Notes under the pieces: model-generated
Told to the model about the DNA's origin: nothing
The model's input: the letters and a program-made list of their open reading frames with translations, nothing else
Database searches by the model: none
In this document: one piece after another, positions 24,759-33,123 of the stretch
How positions within the stretch are numbered: position 1 is the stretch's first letter
Layout: each line of letters opens with the position of its first letter
NCBI GenBank assembly: GCA_963798325.1
Contig: CAWCSS010000001.1
Coordinates: 1,240,001-1,304,000, forward strand
From: Solirubrobacter sp963798325
GTDB lineage: Bacteria; Actinomycetota; Thermoleophilia; Solirubrobacterales; Solirubrobacteraceae
DNA: 64,000 bases
Reading direction: 5' to 3'
Made by a program: the position numbers and the translations under genes

Positions 24759-25700
24759 ATGGCAACACATGCTCCCGCCGGGATCGACGCCGACAACGGC
24801 GTCCCCCGCGACGAATCCAACGATCCGAGCGCGCACCGCGCCCTCGTGGTGGTCGATCCGCCCATGCGGGGCCGCGACGTCGCGAACCTGCAGCAGGCGA
24901 CGCGCGACCGGCTCAAGGCGCGTGGGCTCGCCGACGACGTGCCGGTGCCGATGCACGGCAAGTTCACGCTGGCGACGGCGCTGGCCTGCCTGGAGGCGCA
25001 GTACTTCCTCGGGCTGAAGTCGGAGACCTACCTGCTCGAGGACTCGCACGGCCACCGGGTCGTGACCGTCGGCGCGCAGCGGATCATCCGCGAGCCCGAG
25101 AGCCGCACCGCGGAGCAGCTCAAGCGCGCCGAGGAGCGTCGCGGCCAGCTCGAGCGGGGCCCGCGCTACTACGAGGACCTCGCGAAGGAGCTCGGGCTCA
25201 GCGGCGGCAAGGGCGTCGCGGACGCGTTGAAGTTCGCCCTGGCCCAGGTCGGCGTCAAGGAGCAGCCGGCGGCCTCCAACTGGGGCCCGAAGATCCAGGA
25301 CTGGATCAAGGCCGGCGGCTACAACGGCCCGGTGCCGTGGTGCGGCTGCTTCGTGAACGCCTGCATCATGGCCGGCGGCGTGCCGTCGGGCGCGGGCTGG
25401 ATCGGCTACACGCCGTCGATCCTGTCGCGGGCCAAGGCGGGCACCGACGGCTGGTCGTTCCACGCGATCGGCGAGCCGGGCGACCTCGCGCTCTACGACA
25501 AGCCGGGCGGTGACCCGGTGGAGCACGTCGAGATCGTCCACAAGCGGCTGTCGGACACGCGCTACGAGTGCGTCGGCGGCAACACGTCGTCCTCCGACGG
25601 CGGCAGCCAGTCCAACGGCGGCATGGTGGCCCTGCGCAGCGACCGCTCGACGGTGGGCAACTGGCGAATCATCGGGTTCGCCCGTCCGCCCTGGAAGTAG
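24759..25700 (+). CDS. peptidoglycan-binding and CHAP-domain hydrolase
   Basis: Residues about 25-105 resemble a peptidoglycan-binding domain (HRALVVVDPPMRGRDVANLQ; PMHGKFTLATALACLEAQYF). From about 155, a CHAP cysteine amidase/endopeptidase domain follows: the catalytic Cys in VPWCGCFVNACIMAGG, His in PVEHVEIVHK and a polar residue in CVGGNTSSSDGG. No signal peptide is visible; such proteins are phage-lysin-like or exported by other routes. The 313-residue gene starts directly after a hairpin that covers its ribosome site. Its 3' end overlaps the convergent kinase gene by 32 bases. Confidence 0.88.
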   Translation: MATHAPAGIDADNGVPRDESNDPSAHRALVVVDPPMRGRDVANLQQATRDRLKARGLADDVPVPMHGKFTLATALACLEAQYFLGLKSETYLLEDSHGHRVVTVGAQRIIREPESRTAEQLKRAEERRGQLERGPRYYEDLAKELGLSGGKGVADALKFALAQVGVKEQPAASNWGPKIQDWIKAGGYNGPVPWCGCFVNACIMAGGVPSGAGWIGYTPSILSRAKAGTDGWSFHAIGEPGDLALYDKPGGDPVEHVEIVHKRLSDTRYECVGGNTSSSDGGSQSNGGMVALRSDRSTVGNWRIIGFARPPWK

Positions 25701-27156
25701 CGTCCTCCAACAATTCGGCTACGGCCGTCAGCGCGCCGATCAGTGCCGGCACCGCGGCGCGCTGGCGGCGGTAGACCGCGACCAGCTCGGGGTCGGGGTC
25801 GATCCGCTCCGGCGCCTCGGTGTCGGCCAGCGCTTCGAGCGCGGCTTCGAGGCTCGGTGCCCGCTCCAGCGCGAACAGCCCCAGCGCGGCCGCGCCCAGC
25901 GCCGTGCCCTCGGCGTCGCCGACGACGTAGAGCGGGCGCTCCAGCGACGCGGCCATCACGTCGCGCCACAGCGCCGCCCGGAAGGTGCCGCCGGTCACGC
26001 GCACGGACTCGACCGGGTGCAGGCGGTCGAGCTCGTCGAGGACGATCTTCAGCTGCAGGGCGACGCCCTCGGCGGCGGCGCGGACGAGGTGGGCGCGGGT
26101 GTGCTCGCGGCGCAGCCCGAGGTAGGCGCCGGGCAGGTCCGGATCCCACAGGGGCGCGCGCTCGGCCAGCAGGTAGGGCAGCATCACTAGCCCGTCGCAC
26201 CCGGCGGGCGCCGTCGCCGCGAGCTCGATCAGCGCCTCGTCGCCCTCGAGGTCGGGGGCCAGTGCCTCGCGGGCCCAGCGGGCGACGACGCCGCCGTTGC
26301 TGATGGCGCCGCCGACCACCCAGGCCGTGTCGGTGAGCGCGTAACAGAAGAGCGTGCCGTGCTCGTCGACCTGCGGCTCGGGGACGACCATCCGGATCGC
26401 GCCGCTGGTGCCGAGCGAGAGCCCCGCGACGCCCGGCAGCAACGCGCCGGTGCCGAGGTTGCCGAGCGGGCCGTCGGCCGCGCCGGTGACCACGGGAACG
26501 CCGCTGTCGGATTCGAGCGTGTCCGTGCAGGCGAGGATCGGTGGGAGCTGCGCCTCGTCGATGCCGGTGAGAGTCAGCGCCTCGGGACTCCACGTGCGGG
26601 TCGCCATGTCGAGCAGGCCGGTGGCGGACGCCGACGACAGCTCGGTCACCAGCCTGCCGGTGAGCCGGTAGAGCACGTAGTCCTTCAGGCCGACCCAGAA
26701 GCGCGCCGCGGCGAAGGTCTCGGGCTCGTGCTGCTTGAACCAGAGCAGCTTGACCAGCGGGGACATCGGGTGCACAGGCGTGCCGCTGCGCCGGTGCAGC
26801 TCGCTCGCCTGGCCGGAGCTGCGCAGCTCGGCCGCCTGCTCGCGCGCACGGGAGTCGGCCCACGTGATCAGCGGCGTCAGCGGTTGCTTGTCGCCGTCCA
26901 GCGCGATCAGGCCGTGCATCGCGGCGCTGAGCGAGATCGCCAGGGGCTCCAGGCCGGCGCTGCATTCGGCCAGGGCGTCCGTGACGGCCGCGACGATCGC
27001 CTCGGGGTCCTGCACCTCCTGGCCGGGCGCGGGATGCTGCAGCGGATACTCGCGGATGGCCACGCGCCGCCAGGACGAGCCGACGCCGAAGGCGACCGCC
27101 TTGACGCCGGTCGTGCCGACGTCGAGCCCGACGATGACCTCAGACGGCGCAGTCAC
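25669..27156 (-). CDS. gntK: FGGY-family carbohydrate kinase, gluconokinase type
   Basis: A 495-residue sugar kinase with N-terminal phosphate-binding VIVGLDVGTTGVKAVAFG. The substrate-side motifs fit gluconokinase rather than xylulokinase or glycerol kinase: LSAAMHGLIALD, ITWADSRARE and GTPVHPMSPLVKLLWFK. The C-terminal ATPase motif is RVTGGTFRAALWRDVMA. It would phosphorylate D-gluconate to 6-phosphogluconate with ATP. GTG 27156 is preferred; it overlaps the end of the reductase gene by 17 bases. Being the last gene of the uxaC-uxuB operon, it supports a sugar-acid catabolic role. The symbol is by family pattern. Confidence 0.87.
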   Translation of the reverse strand: MTAPSEVIVGLDVGTTGVKAVAFGVGSSWRRVAIREYPLQHPAPGQEVQDPEAIVAAVTDALAECSAGLEPLAISLSAAMHGLIALDGDKQPLTPLITWADSRAREQAAELRSSGQASELHRRSGTPVHPMSPLVKLLWFKQHEPETFAAARFWVGLKDYVLYRLTGRLVTELSSASATGLLDMATRTWSPEALTLTGIDEAQLPPILACTDTLESDSGVPVVTGAADGPLGNLGTGALLPGVAGLSLGTSGAIRMVVPEPQVDEHGTLFCYALTDTAWVVGGAISNGGVVARWAREALAPDLEGDEALIELAATAPAGCDGLVMLPYLLAERAPLWDPDLPGAYLGLRREHTRAHLVRAAAEGVALQLKIVLDELDRLHPVESVRVTGGTFRAALWRDVMAASLERPLYVVGDAEGTALGAAALGLFALERAPSLEAALEALADTEAPERIDPDPELVAVYRRQRAAVPALIGALTAVAELLEDATSRADGRTR

Positions 27157-28438
27157 GGATGCTCGCCACCAGCTCATCGTCCGCCGCCAGGGCGGGATCG
27201 AGGTCTTCGAGGATGCGCCGCTCGGGCTCGGGGCCCGTGGCCAGTGCGACCAGCTCGTCGGCGCGCGGGTCGTCGACCGGCGCGCCGGCGCCGCCCAGGT
27301 GGGCGATCCAGGCGGCGAGCACGCGGATCGCGCCCTGCGGCATCCGCCCGGCGGCCCGCTCGGCGCGCAGCACCGGCAGGATCCGGATCGGCAGCTTCTG
27401 CGAGCCGTCGGCGGCGATCTGCGCCAGCAGGTGCCGCATGCGCGGGTTCGTGAAGCGGTCGAGCAGCGCCTGGCGATACGCCTCGGCGGGCAGCGTCAGG
27501 TGCGTCGCGGCCTCCGTCCACCACGCCTCCAGCCACGCCCGGCAGGTGTCGTCGGCCACGGCGTCGGCGACCGTCTCGTGGCCGCGGGCCGACCCCGCGT
27601 ACGCGAGCAGCGAGTGACCCCCGTTGAGCAGCCACAACTTGCGCTGCTCGAACGGCGCGATGTCGTCGGTGAAGGTCGCGCCGGCGGCCTCCCAGCGCGG
27701 GCGGCCGCCACCGAAGTCACCGCTGAGCACCCACTCGCTGAACGGCTCCGTGATCACCGGGCAGTAATCGTCAGGCAACCTGTCCTCCACGGTGGTGCGC
27801 GGCGTGATCCGGTCGACCATCGTCGTGACCGTGGTCACCGACGCCTCCAGCCACGCACGCAGGCCGGGATCGACCAGGTCCGCGAGGTCGGCCACGACCC
27901 GCGTGACCACCGCGCCGTTGTCGGGCAGGTTGTCGCAGGGGATCAGCGTGAACGGCCCCGCGTCCGCGCGGCGGCGGACCATCAGCCCGGCCAGCAGGCG
28001 CGCCGGCGCCGTGCGCACCAGCGCGGTCGGATCGACCCGCAGCGCCGCGATGTCGGCCTGGACGGCAACGTGCTCGCGATCGAGCCCGCCGCCGGCGGCG
28101 CGGAGGTAGCCGGCCTCTGTGACGGTGATCGTCGCCGCGCGCACGCTGGGCGAGGCGAACGCGGCCAGCCAGGCATCGTTGCGCCCGGCGGGGTAGGCGC
28201 GTGCGAGGCTCTCGATCACGTCGTGGCGGTCGCCGTCGCCGGCCCGCGTCACCAGCGTGTAGAGCCCGTCCTGGGCGGTCAAGGCCTCGGCGAGCTCGGC
28301 GCTGCGCCCCGAGAACGCGGCGATCCCCCAGCCGTCGCCGGCGCGGTGCGTGTACCACGCCTGGTGCGCGCGGAAGAAGTTGCCGAGCCCGAGGTGCACG
28401 AGCCGCACCGGCGGCGCGGCGCCGCTGCGCGAGATCAC
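27140..28438 (-). CDS. uxuB: mannitol dehydrogenase family, fructuronate reductase-like
   Basis: This 432-residue protein begins with the family's NAD(P)-binding strand VRLVHLGLGNFFRAHQAWYT. Other hallmarks are ITVTEAGYL, FTLIPCDNLPDNG, VDRITPRTT, CPVITEPFSEWV and the catalytic-site KLWLLNGGHSLLAYAG, matching polyol/uronate dehydrogenases of the MDR long-chain family. Next to uxaC the most likely reaction is D-fructuronate to D-mannonate with NADH; tagaturonate reduction is the alternative. GTG 28438 overlaps the uxaC stop by four bases. Confidence 0.88.
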   Translation of the reverse strand: MISRSGAAPPVRLVHLGLGNFFRAHQAWYTHRAGDGWGIAAFSGRSAELAEALTAQDGLYTLVTRAGDGDRHDVIESLARAYPAGRNDAWLAAFASPSVRAATITVTEAGYLRAAGGGLDREHVAVQADIAALRVDPTALVRTAPARLLAGLMVRRRADAGPFTLIPCDNLPDNGAVVTRVVADLADLVDPGLRAWLEASVTTVTTMVDRITPRTTVEDRLPDDYCPVITEPFSEWVLSGDFGGGRPRWEAAGATFTDDIAPFEQRKLWLLNGGHSLLAYAGSARGHETVADAVADDTCRAWLEAWWTEAATHLTLPAEAYRQALLDRFTNPRMRHLLAQIAADGSQKLPIRILPVLRAERAAGRMPQGAIRVLAAWIAHLGGAGAPVDDPRADELVALATGPEPERRILEDLDPALAADDELVASIRDCAV

Positions 28439-29805
28439 AGCTTGAACACCTCCGTCGGGCGGCCGGTGACCAGATCGGCCATCACCTCGAACGCCTCGTC
28501 GGCGTCGAGCTGGTGCTGGGCGACGAGCTCCGCGACCCAGCCCGCGTCGAGGCGGCGGGACATGTCGTGGCGGGCGGGGATCGAGCAGAACGCGCGCGTG
28601 TCGTCGATGAAGCCCGAGGTGCGCGAGAAGCCGGCGGTCTCGGTGGTCGCGCGGCGGTAGCGGCGGATCGCCTCGGGCGCGTCCAGGAACCACCACGGCG
28701 CACCCACGTAGAGCGCCGGGTAGAAGCCGGCCAGCGGCGCGAGCTCGCGCGACCACACGGTCTCGTCGAGGGTGAAGACCACGAGGTGGAAGCCGGGATG
28801 CGTCCCGTAGCGCTCCAGCAGCGGGCGCAGCGCGTCGGTGAACTCGACGCGGATCGGGATGTCCGCGCCGACGTCGGCCCCGAAGCGCGCGGCGGTCGGC
28901 CCGTGGTGGTCGCGGCGCACGGCGGGGTGCAGCGTCATCACCAGGCCGTCCTCGCAGGACATCCGCGCCATCTCGAGCAGCATGTGGCGGCGCAACGCGA
29001 CGGCGCCCGCCGTCTCGCCGGCGAGCGCGGCGCGGTAGAGCCGGTCGGCCTCGGCGGGCGCGAGCGGGTCGGTGCGCACGTCCTCGTGGCTGTGGTCGGC
29101 CGACGTCGCGCCGTGGGCGATGAAGTGGCGCCGGCGTGCCTCCATCGCGGCCACGAAGCCCGGGTAGTCGCCGGTGTCCACGCCGGAGACCTCGGCCAGC
29201 CGGGTCATCAGCGCCGGCCAGTCCGGGCGCGCGGGCTCGAGGTAGCGATCGGGCCGGAAGGTCGGGATCACGCGGCCCGCCCACGTCGGATCGGCGTCCA
29301 GGGCGGCATGCGCCGCAAGGTCGTCGCACGGGTCGTCGGTCGTCGCCAGGACCGCGATCCGGAAGCGCTCGAACAGCGCCCGCGGGCGGAAGGCCGGCTC
29401 GGCGAGCCGCGCGCTGAGCTCGTCGTAAAGGACGTCGGCCGACGCCGCCGATGGCCGCAACGCGACGCCGAAGATCTCCACCAGCTCGTGCTCGAGCCAG
29501 TAGCGCACCGGGGTGCCGCGGAACACGTGCCAGTGCTCGCACATCCGCCGCCAGGCCTCGCGTGGCGGCGCCGGATCGAGCGGGACCCCCGAGGCGTGCA
29601 ACAGCCGGGTCACGTAGTGATCGGGCGTCACCAGCAGCGACGCCGGGTCGCCGAACGGCGCGTCGTCGAGCAGCAGGCGCGGGTCGACGTGGCCGTGCGG
29701 CGAGATCACCGGCAGCTCGCGCACGGCGCCGTAGAGCTCGCGCGCGATCGCTCTCACGCCGGGCTCAGCGGGCAGCAGCCGATCGGGGTGGAGCGCGAGC
29801 GCCAT
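28435..29805 (-). CDS. uxaC: uronate isomerase
   Basis: A 456-residue amidohydrolase-superfamily isomerase. Family marks are the metal-binding ISPHGHVDPRLLLDDAPFGD, ATTDDPCDDLAAH, PTFRPDRYLE, GATSADHSHED, HGPTAARFGADVGAD and SRTSGFIDDTRAFCSIPARHDMSRR (quoted in parts). It converts D-glucuronate to D-fructuronate and D-galacturonate to D-tagaturonate. It is first in the operon with uxuB-like and gntK-like genes. Its ATG lies 17 bp from the start of the divergent larA-like gene, with a shared promoter between. No upstream room exists for a leader, so its mRNA is probably leaderless. Confidence 0.95.
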   Translation of the reverse strand: MALALHPDRLLPAEPGVRAIARELYGAVRELPVISPHGHVDPRLLLDDAPFGDPASLLVTPDHYVTRLLHASGVPLDPAPPREAWRRMCEHWHVFRGTPVRYWLEHELVEIFGVALRPSAASADVLYDELSARLAEPAFRPRALFERFRIAVLATTDDPCDDLAAHAALDADPTWAGRVIPTFRPDRYLEPARPDWPALMTRLAEVSGVDTGDYPGFVAAMEARRRHFIAHGATSADHSHEDVRTDPLAPAEADRLYRAALAGETAGAVALRRHMLLEMARMSCEDGLVMTLHPAVRRDHHGPTAARFGADVGADIPIRVEFTDALRPLLERYGTHPGFHLVVFTLDETVWSRELAPLAGFYPALYVGAPWWFLDAPEAIRRYRRATTETAGFSRTSGFIDDTRAFCSIPARHDMSRRLDAGWVAELVAQHQLDADEAFEVMADLVTGRPTEVFKL

Positions 29806-29822
29806 GCGCTTATAGTGCAGCA
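29806..29822. promoter_or_regulatory. bidirectional overlapping -10 for two leaderless genes
   Basis: Only 17 bp separate the ATG of uxaC (minus) and the GTG of the larA-like gene (plus). TATAGT (29811-29816) on the plus strand ends six bases before GTG 29823. The same bases read CACTAT on the minus strand and end about six bases before ATG 29805. One near-symmetric -10 element could thus fire in both directions and give two leaderless transcripts. Clear -35 boxes were not identified. Confidence 0.6.
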
Positions 29823-31034
29823 GTGCGGATCGGCGGGCCTCGTTCGGTGCTCGACCCCGAGCAGATCCGCGGCTTCGTCCGCGATCGGCTCGCCGCCGTC
29901 GCGCTCGACGGGCGCTCCGTCTGCGTGATCGTCCCCGACGGCACCCGCAGCTGCCCGCTCCCGCTGCTGCTCTCCGCGATCCGCGACGCGCTCGACGCCC
30001 GCGTGACGCGGATGACGGTGCTCGTCGCCCTCGGCACCCACGCGGCGATGGACGAGCCGGCGCTGGCCGCGCACGTCGGCCCCGGCATCGCCGCTCGCAA
30101 CCACGAATGGTGGGACCCGGACACGTTCGTCAGCGTGGGCGCCATCAGCGCCGAGCGGATGCGCGAGCTCTCGCGCGGGATGCTCGACCAGGGCGTCGAG
30201 GTCCGCATCAACCGTGCCGTCGTCGAGCACGACGTCACGCTGATCGTCGGCCCGGTCTTCCCGCACGAGGTCGTCGGGTTCTCGGGTGGCAACAAGTACC
30301 TGTTCCCCGGCGTCTCGGGCCAGGAGCTGATCGACGTCTCGCACTGGCTGGGCGCGTTGATCACCAGCGCCGAGATCATCGGCACGACGGGCATCACACC
30401 GGTGCGCGCGTTGATCGACGAGGCCGCCTCGCTGGTGCCCGGCGAGCGGCTCGCGTTCTGCCTCGTCGTCGCACCGGAGGGGCTGCACGCCGTCGCGTTC
30501 GGGGAGCCCCGCTCCGCCTGGGCGGAGGCCGCCGAGGTCGCGGCCGAGACCCACGTCCGCTACCTCGACGCGCCCGTCCAGCGCGTCCTCTCGCTGATCC
30601 CGGGCAAGTACCAGGACATGTGGACCGGGGCCAAGGGCTTCTACAAGGTCGAGCCGGTGGTCGCCGACGGCGGGCAGGTGGTGATCTACGCGCCGCACAT
30701 CCGCGAGGTGAGCCTGATGCACCCGCACATCACCGAGATCGGCTACCACTGCCGCGACTACTTCCTCGGCCAGTGGGAGCGCTTCAAGTCCACGCCGTGG
30801 GGCGACCTCGCCCACTCCACGCACCTGCGCGGCGCGGGGACCTATGACCCGGTGCACGGTGAGCGCCTGCGCGTCACCGTCACCCTCGCCACGGGCATCC
30901 CGGAGGCGGTCGTCCGATCGATCGGCCTCGACTACCTCGACCCGGCCGACGTCGATGCCGGCGCGTGGGCGCTGGACCCCGGCACGCTCGTCGTGCCCCA
31001 GGCCGGCGAGGTGCTCTACCGGCTGCGGCCGTGA
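29823..31034 (+). CDS. larA: LarA-type nickel-pincer racemase/epimerase
   Basis: This protein of 403 residues shows the LarA layout: DGTRSCPLP (residues 39-47, the DxTRxxP loop), GTHAAMDE with His73, Asn93-His94, PVFPHEVVGFSGGNKYLFPG with His148 and Lys158, and DVSHWLG with His174. In lactate racemase the equivalent Lys holds the nickel-pincer nucleotide, one His binds nickel and two His residues act as acid/base. The neighbours handle fructuronate, mannonate and gluconate rather than lactate, so C2-epimerisation of a sugar acid is more likely than lactate racemisation. The gene symbol marks the family only. Cofactor genes larB/C/E are not in the window. Confidence 0.85.
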   Translation: MRIGGPRSVLDPEQIRGFVRDRLAAVALDGRSVCVIVPDGTRSCPLPLLLSAIRDALDARVTRMTVLVALGTHAAMDEPALAAHVGPGIAARNHEWWDPDTFVSVGAISAERMRELSRGMLDQGVEVRINRAVVEHDVTLIVGPVFPHEVVGFSGGNKYLFPGVSGQELIDVSHWLGALITSAEIIGTTGITPVRALIDEAASLVPGERLAFCLVVAPEGLHAVAFGEPRSAWAEAAEVAAETHVRYLDAPVQRVLSLIPGKYQDMWTGAKGFYKVEPVVADGGQVVIYAPHIREVSLMHPHITEIGYHCRDYFLGQWERFKSTPWGDLAHSTHLRGAGTYDPVHGERLRVTVTLATGIPEAVVRSIGLDYLDPADVDAGAWALDPGTLVVPQAGEVLYRLRP

Positions 31035-31043
31035 CGTCCGCGG

Positions 31044-32273
31044 CTACGCCACGGCCAAGTGCCCCACAAGGTGCTCGACGAGCTCGCGCGCGTCGTCCTC
31101 GGCGCCGTGGATGAAGCTCGACTTGCGGCGGCGGAGGAAGTTCAGCCCCACCCGGTACAGACCCGGAGAGCGTGAGACCACGCCGCCGTCGTGGCGCAGC
31201 TCGCCTTTGCGATCGAGCACCGGAACGTCCAGCCAGCCGTAGTCGGCGCGGAAGCCGGTCGCCCAGAGCACGGTGTCGAAGCCGTCGGCCTCGAGGTCGA
31301 TCAGCACCCGTGGGTGCTCGTCGACCCGGGTCGGCTCCGGCCGAGGTCCCGGGTCCAGGCCCGCGTATTGATCGATCGTGTTGAGCAGGCGCTTCAGCTT
31401 GAGGTCAGCGAGGTTGCAGACGTTGCGCAGCGAGCCGGAGAAGGACGCGGTGCCTCCGTTGACCGCGGCCAGGCGACCGACGAGCGACGCGCCGCGCGCG
31501 GTCAGGGCGTTGAGGTCGAGGTCCTCACGGTCGGGCGTGCCGACGAGCTGCGGTGACGGGACGTTGCGGGCGCGCACGAGGTCGTCAACCTCGTCGAAGC
31601 GCTCGTCGTGGCGGCCGAGCTGGTCGAGCCACCACATGATGTCTCGGCCCCGATAGGTCCGTGGCATGCGGACGTGCTCGCCCGTGGCGATGGTCACCTC
31701 GCGGCCGGAGCGCAGCAGCTCGTCGGCGAGTTGCAGGCCGGTGGCGGACGCGCCGACGACCAGCACGCGGCCGGGCCGCAGCTGGTCGGGACGCTTGTAG
31801 TCGAGCGGGGTGAGCTGGTCGAGCGTGGCCGGCAGCGACGCCGCCACCGCCGGGACCTTCGGAGCGTTGAACGCGCCGCTGGCCAGGATGACCGCGTGGG
31901 CCTCCCAGGTGTCCGTGTCGGTCTCGACCCGGTACTCACCGCCCTGCGCGCGGGAGACGGAGGTGACGGTGGTCCGCGTCCGCACGGGCGCGTCGACGTA
32001 CTCGGCGTAGCCCTCGATGAACGCCACCAGCTCGGCGACGGTCATGAACCCGTCGGGGTCATCGCCTTCGTAGGCCAGGCCCGGCAGGCGCGTGAGCCAG
32101 TTGGGCGTGAGCAGGCGCAGCGAATCCCATCGCTCGGTCTTCCACGCGTTGGCGACCTCGCCGCGCTCCAGCACCACATGCTCGATCGATTGCTCCGACA
32201 ACACCCGGCTCACCGCGAGGCCGGCGTGGCCGGCCCCGACGATGACGACGGGCAGGCGCTGCGCGGCCGTCAG
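31044..32273 (-). CDS. flavin-dependent monooxygenase (FAD/NADPH)
   Basis: Reading from CTG 32273 gives a complete FAD-binding motif (VVIVGAGHAGLAVSRVL). Starting at the first GTG (32213) would delete that motif, so I chose the CTG; it overlaps the stop of the OsmC gene (CTGA), implying coupling. The NADPH site is RVLVVGASATGLQLADELL, and VILASGAFNAPKVP and DTVLWATGFRADYGWLDVP are typical of the flavin-containing monooxygenase group. The length is 409 residues. It would oxygenate a small nucleophile or ketone; substrate unknown. Confidence 0.87.
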   Translation of the reverse strand: MTAAQRLPVVIVGAGHAGLAVSRVLSEQSIEHVVLERGEVANAWKTERWDSLRLLTPNWLTRLPGLAYEGDDPDGFMTVAELVAFIEGYAEYVDAPVRTRTTVTSVSRAQGGEYRVETDTDTWEAHAVILASGAFNAPKVPAVAASLPATLDQLTPLDYKRPDQLRPGRVLVVGASATGLQLADELLRSGREVTIATGEHVRMPRTYRGRDIMWWLDQLGRHDERFDEVDDLVRARNVPSPQLVGTPDREDLDLNALTARGASLVGRLAAVNGGTASFSGSLRNVCNLADLKLKRLLNTIDQYAGLDPGPRPEPTRVDEHPRVLIDLEADGFDTVLWATGFRADYGWLDVPVLDRKGELRHDGGVVSRSPGLYRVGLNFLRRRKSSFIHGAEDDARELVEHLVGHLAVA

Positions 32274-32830
32274 CTGACCGTCACCGTGACGTTGGTGGGG
32301 TTGGTGAGCGCGTCGAAGACGGCGGAGCGCTTCTGCGACTGGGCGACGAGCGCGGCGATGTCGTCCGCGTCGGCGTCGGCGTCGATCTCGAAGTTGACGC
32401 GGATGTTGCTGTAGCCGTTGCGGACCTCGGGATCGCCGCCGAGGATGCCGAGGATGTTCATGTCGCCCTCGACCGTGGCCTTGACCGACTCCAGCTGGAT
32501 GCCGCGGTTCTGCGCCACGGCCGCGACGCCCGCGGTCAGGCAGCTGGCCAGGCCGACGAGCAGGAACTCGACGGGCGTCGGCGCCAGATCCTCGGAGGCG
32601 AAGACCTCGGGATGGTCGGCCGTGTAGCTGAAGACCGACTTGTGCTCGTGGTCGGCGCCCAGGCCGCTGTACTGCTGGATCGTCGTCCGGCTATGCGTGC
32701 CGCGCAGCCACTCGTTCGTCGCCCGCCACGTGAAGTCGGCCGCCTCCGGCGCGTCCACCAGTGCATTGCGGGCGTCCAGCAGAGCGCCGACGTTGACGCC
32801 GTTGTCCGCTGCAGACTCGGTGGTGCTCAT
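32270..32830 (-). CDS. OsmC/Ohr family protein
   Basis: ATG 32830 with AGGAG upstream gives 186 residues. The OsmC fold is indicated by the Arg-containing strand FTWRATNEWLRGTHSRTTIQ, PTPVEFLLVGLASCLTAGVA with one conserved Cys, and the closing VRVNFEI-type strand (NIRVNFEIDADADADDI). Classic Ohr has two active Cys; only the one in ASCLTAG is evident here, so peroxidase activity is uncertain. It precedes and overlaps the flavin monooxygenase, suggesting a joint role in handling reactive organic compounds. Confidence 0.88.
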   Translation of the reverse strand: MSTTESAADNGVNVGALLDARNALVDAPEAADFTWRATNEWLRGTHSRTTIQQYSGLGADHEHKSVFSYTADHPEVFASEDLAPTPVEFLLVGLASCLTAGVAAVAQNRGIQLESVKATVEGDMNILGILGGDPEVRNGYSNIRVNFEIDADADADDIAALVAQSQKRSAVFDALTNPTNVTVTVS

Positions 32831-33056
32831 CTCAACTCCTGGTCGGGGGGAACCAAAGACTCCAAACACGATCAGGTTACTTCGCAAATCGGAGCGATTG
32901 CAAGGCTCGGCCACCCTGAACCGCGGCTCGCACCAAACTTCGGGGTGCCGCCCCTAGGGTGCCAGTCTGAGTTGCTCGGGCTCCGCCGCGGACGAGCCGG
33001 CATTGCGGGCGGCACGCGAGGCCGCGCTCCAGCGGCTGCGCGACGGGGTCGTCCGA

Positions 33057-33082
33057 TGGAGCCCCGGCGAACCGGGGCTCCA
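33057..33082 (-). terminator. strong GC hairpin after the propeller gene
   Basis: An 11-bp perfect stem, TGGAGCCCCGG and CCGGGGCTCCA, closes a CGAA loop. It lies about 40 bp beyond the stop of the minus-strand propeller gene (33124) and before the OsmC promoter region. No T-run follows on the minus strand, so it is a stable 3' stem rather than a canonical intrinsic terminator. Confidence 0.55.
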
Positions 33083-33123
33083 TCCGTACTCACACGCCGC
33101 GGGCTATCTGCCGCGCGAGAGGC

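Noticed and set aside
23055..25541. 828-residue open frame on the minus strand
   Set aside because: It is antisense to the secreted-protein and CHAP genes, is dominated by Arg/Ala/Gly, and its only real part is the end of the ABC ATPase reached through a frameshift.
25669..27156. Xylulokinase assignment for the FGGY kinase
   Set aside because: The TWADSRA and GTPVHPMSPLVKL motifs favour gluconokinase, and the operon handles sugar acids, not xylose.
29823..31034. Lactate racemase function for the LarA homologue
   Set aside because: No lactate genes or lar operon partners are adjacent; the shared promoter with uxaC points to a sugar-acid substrate.
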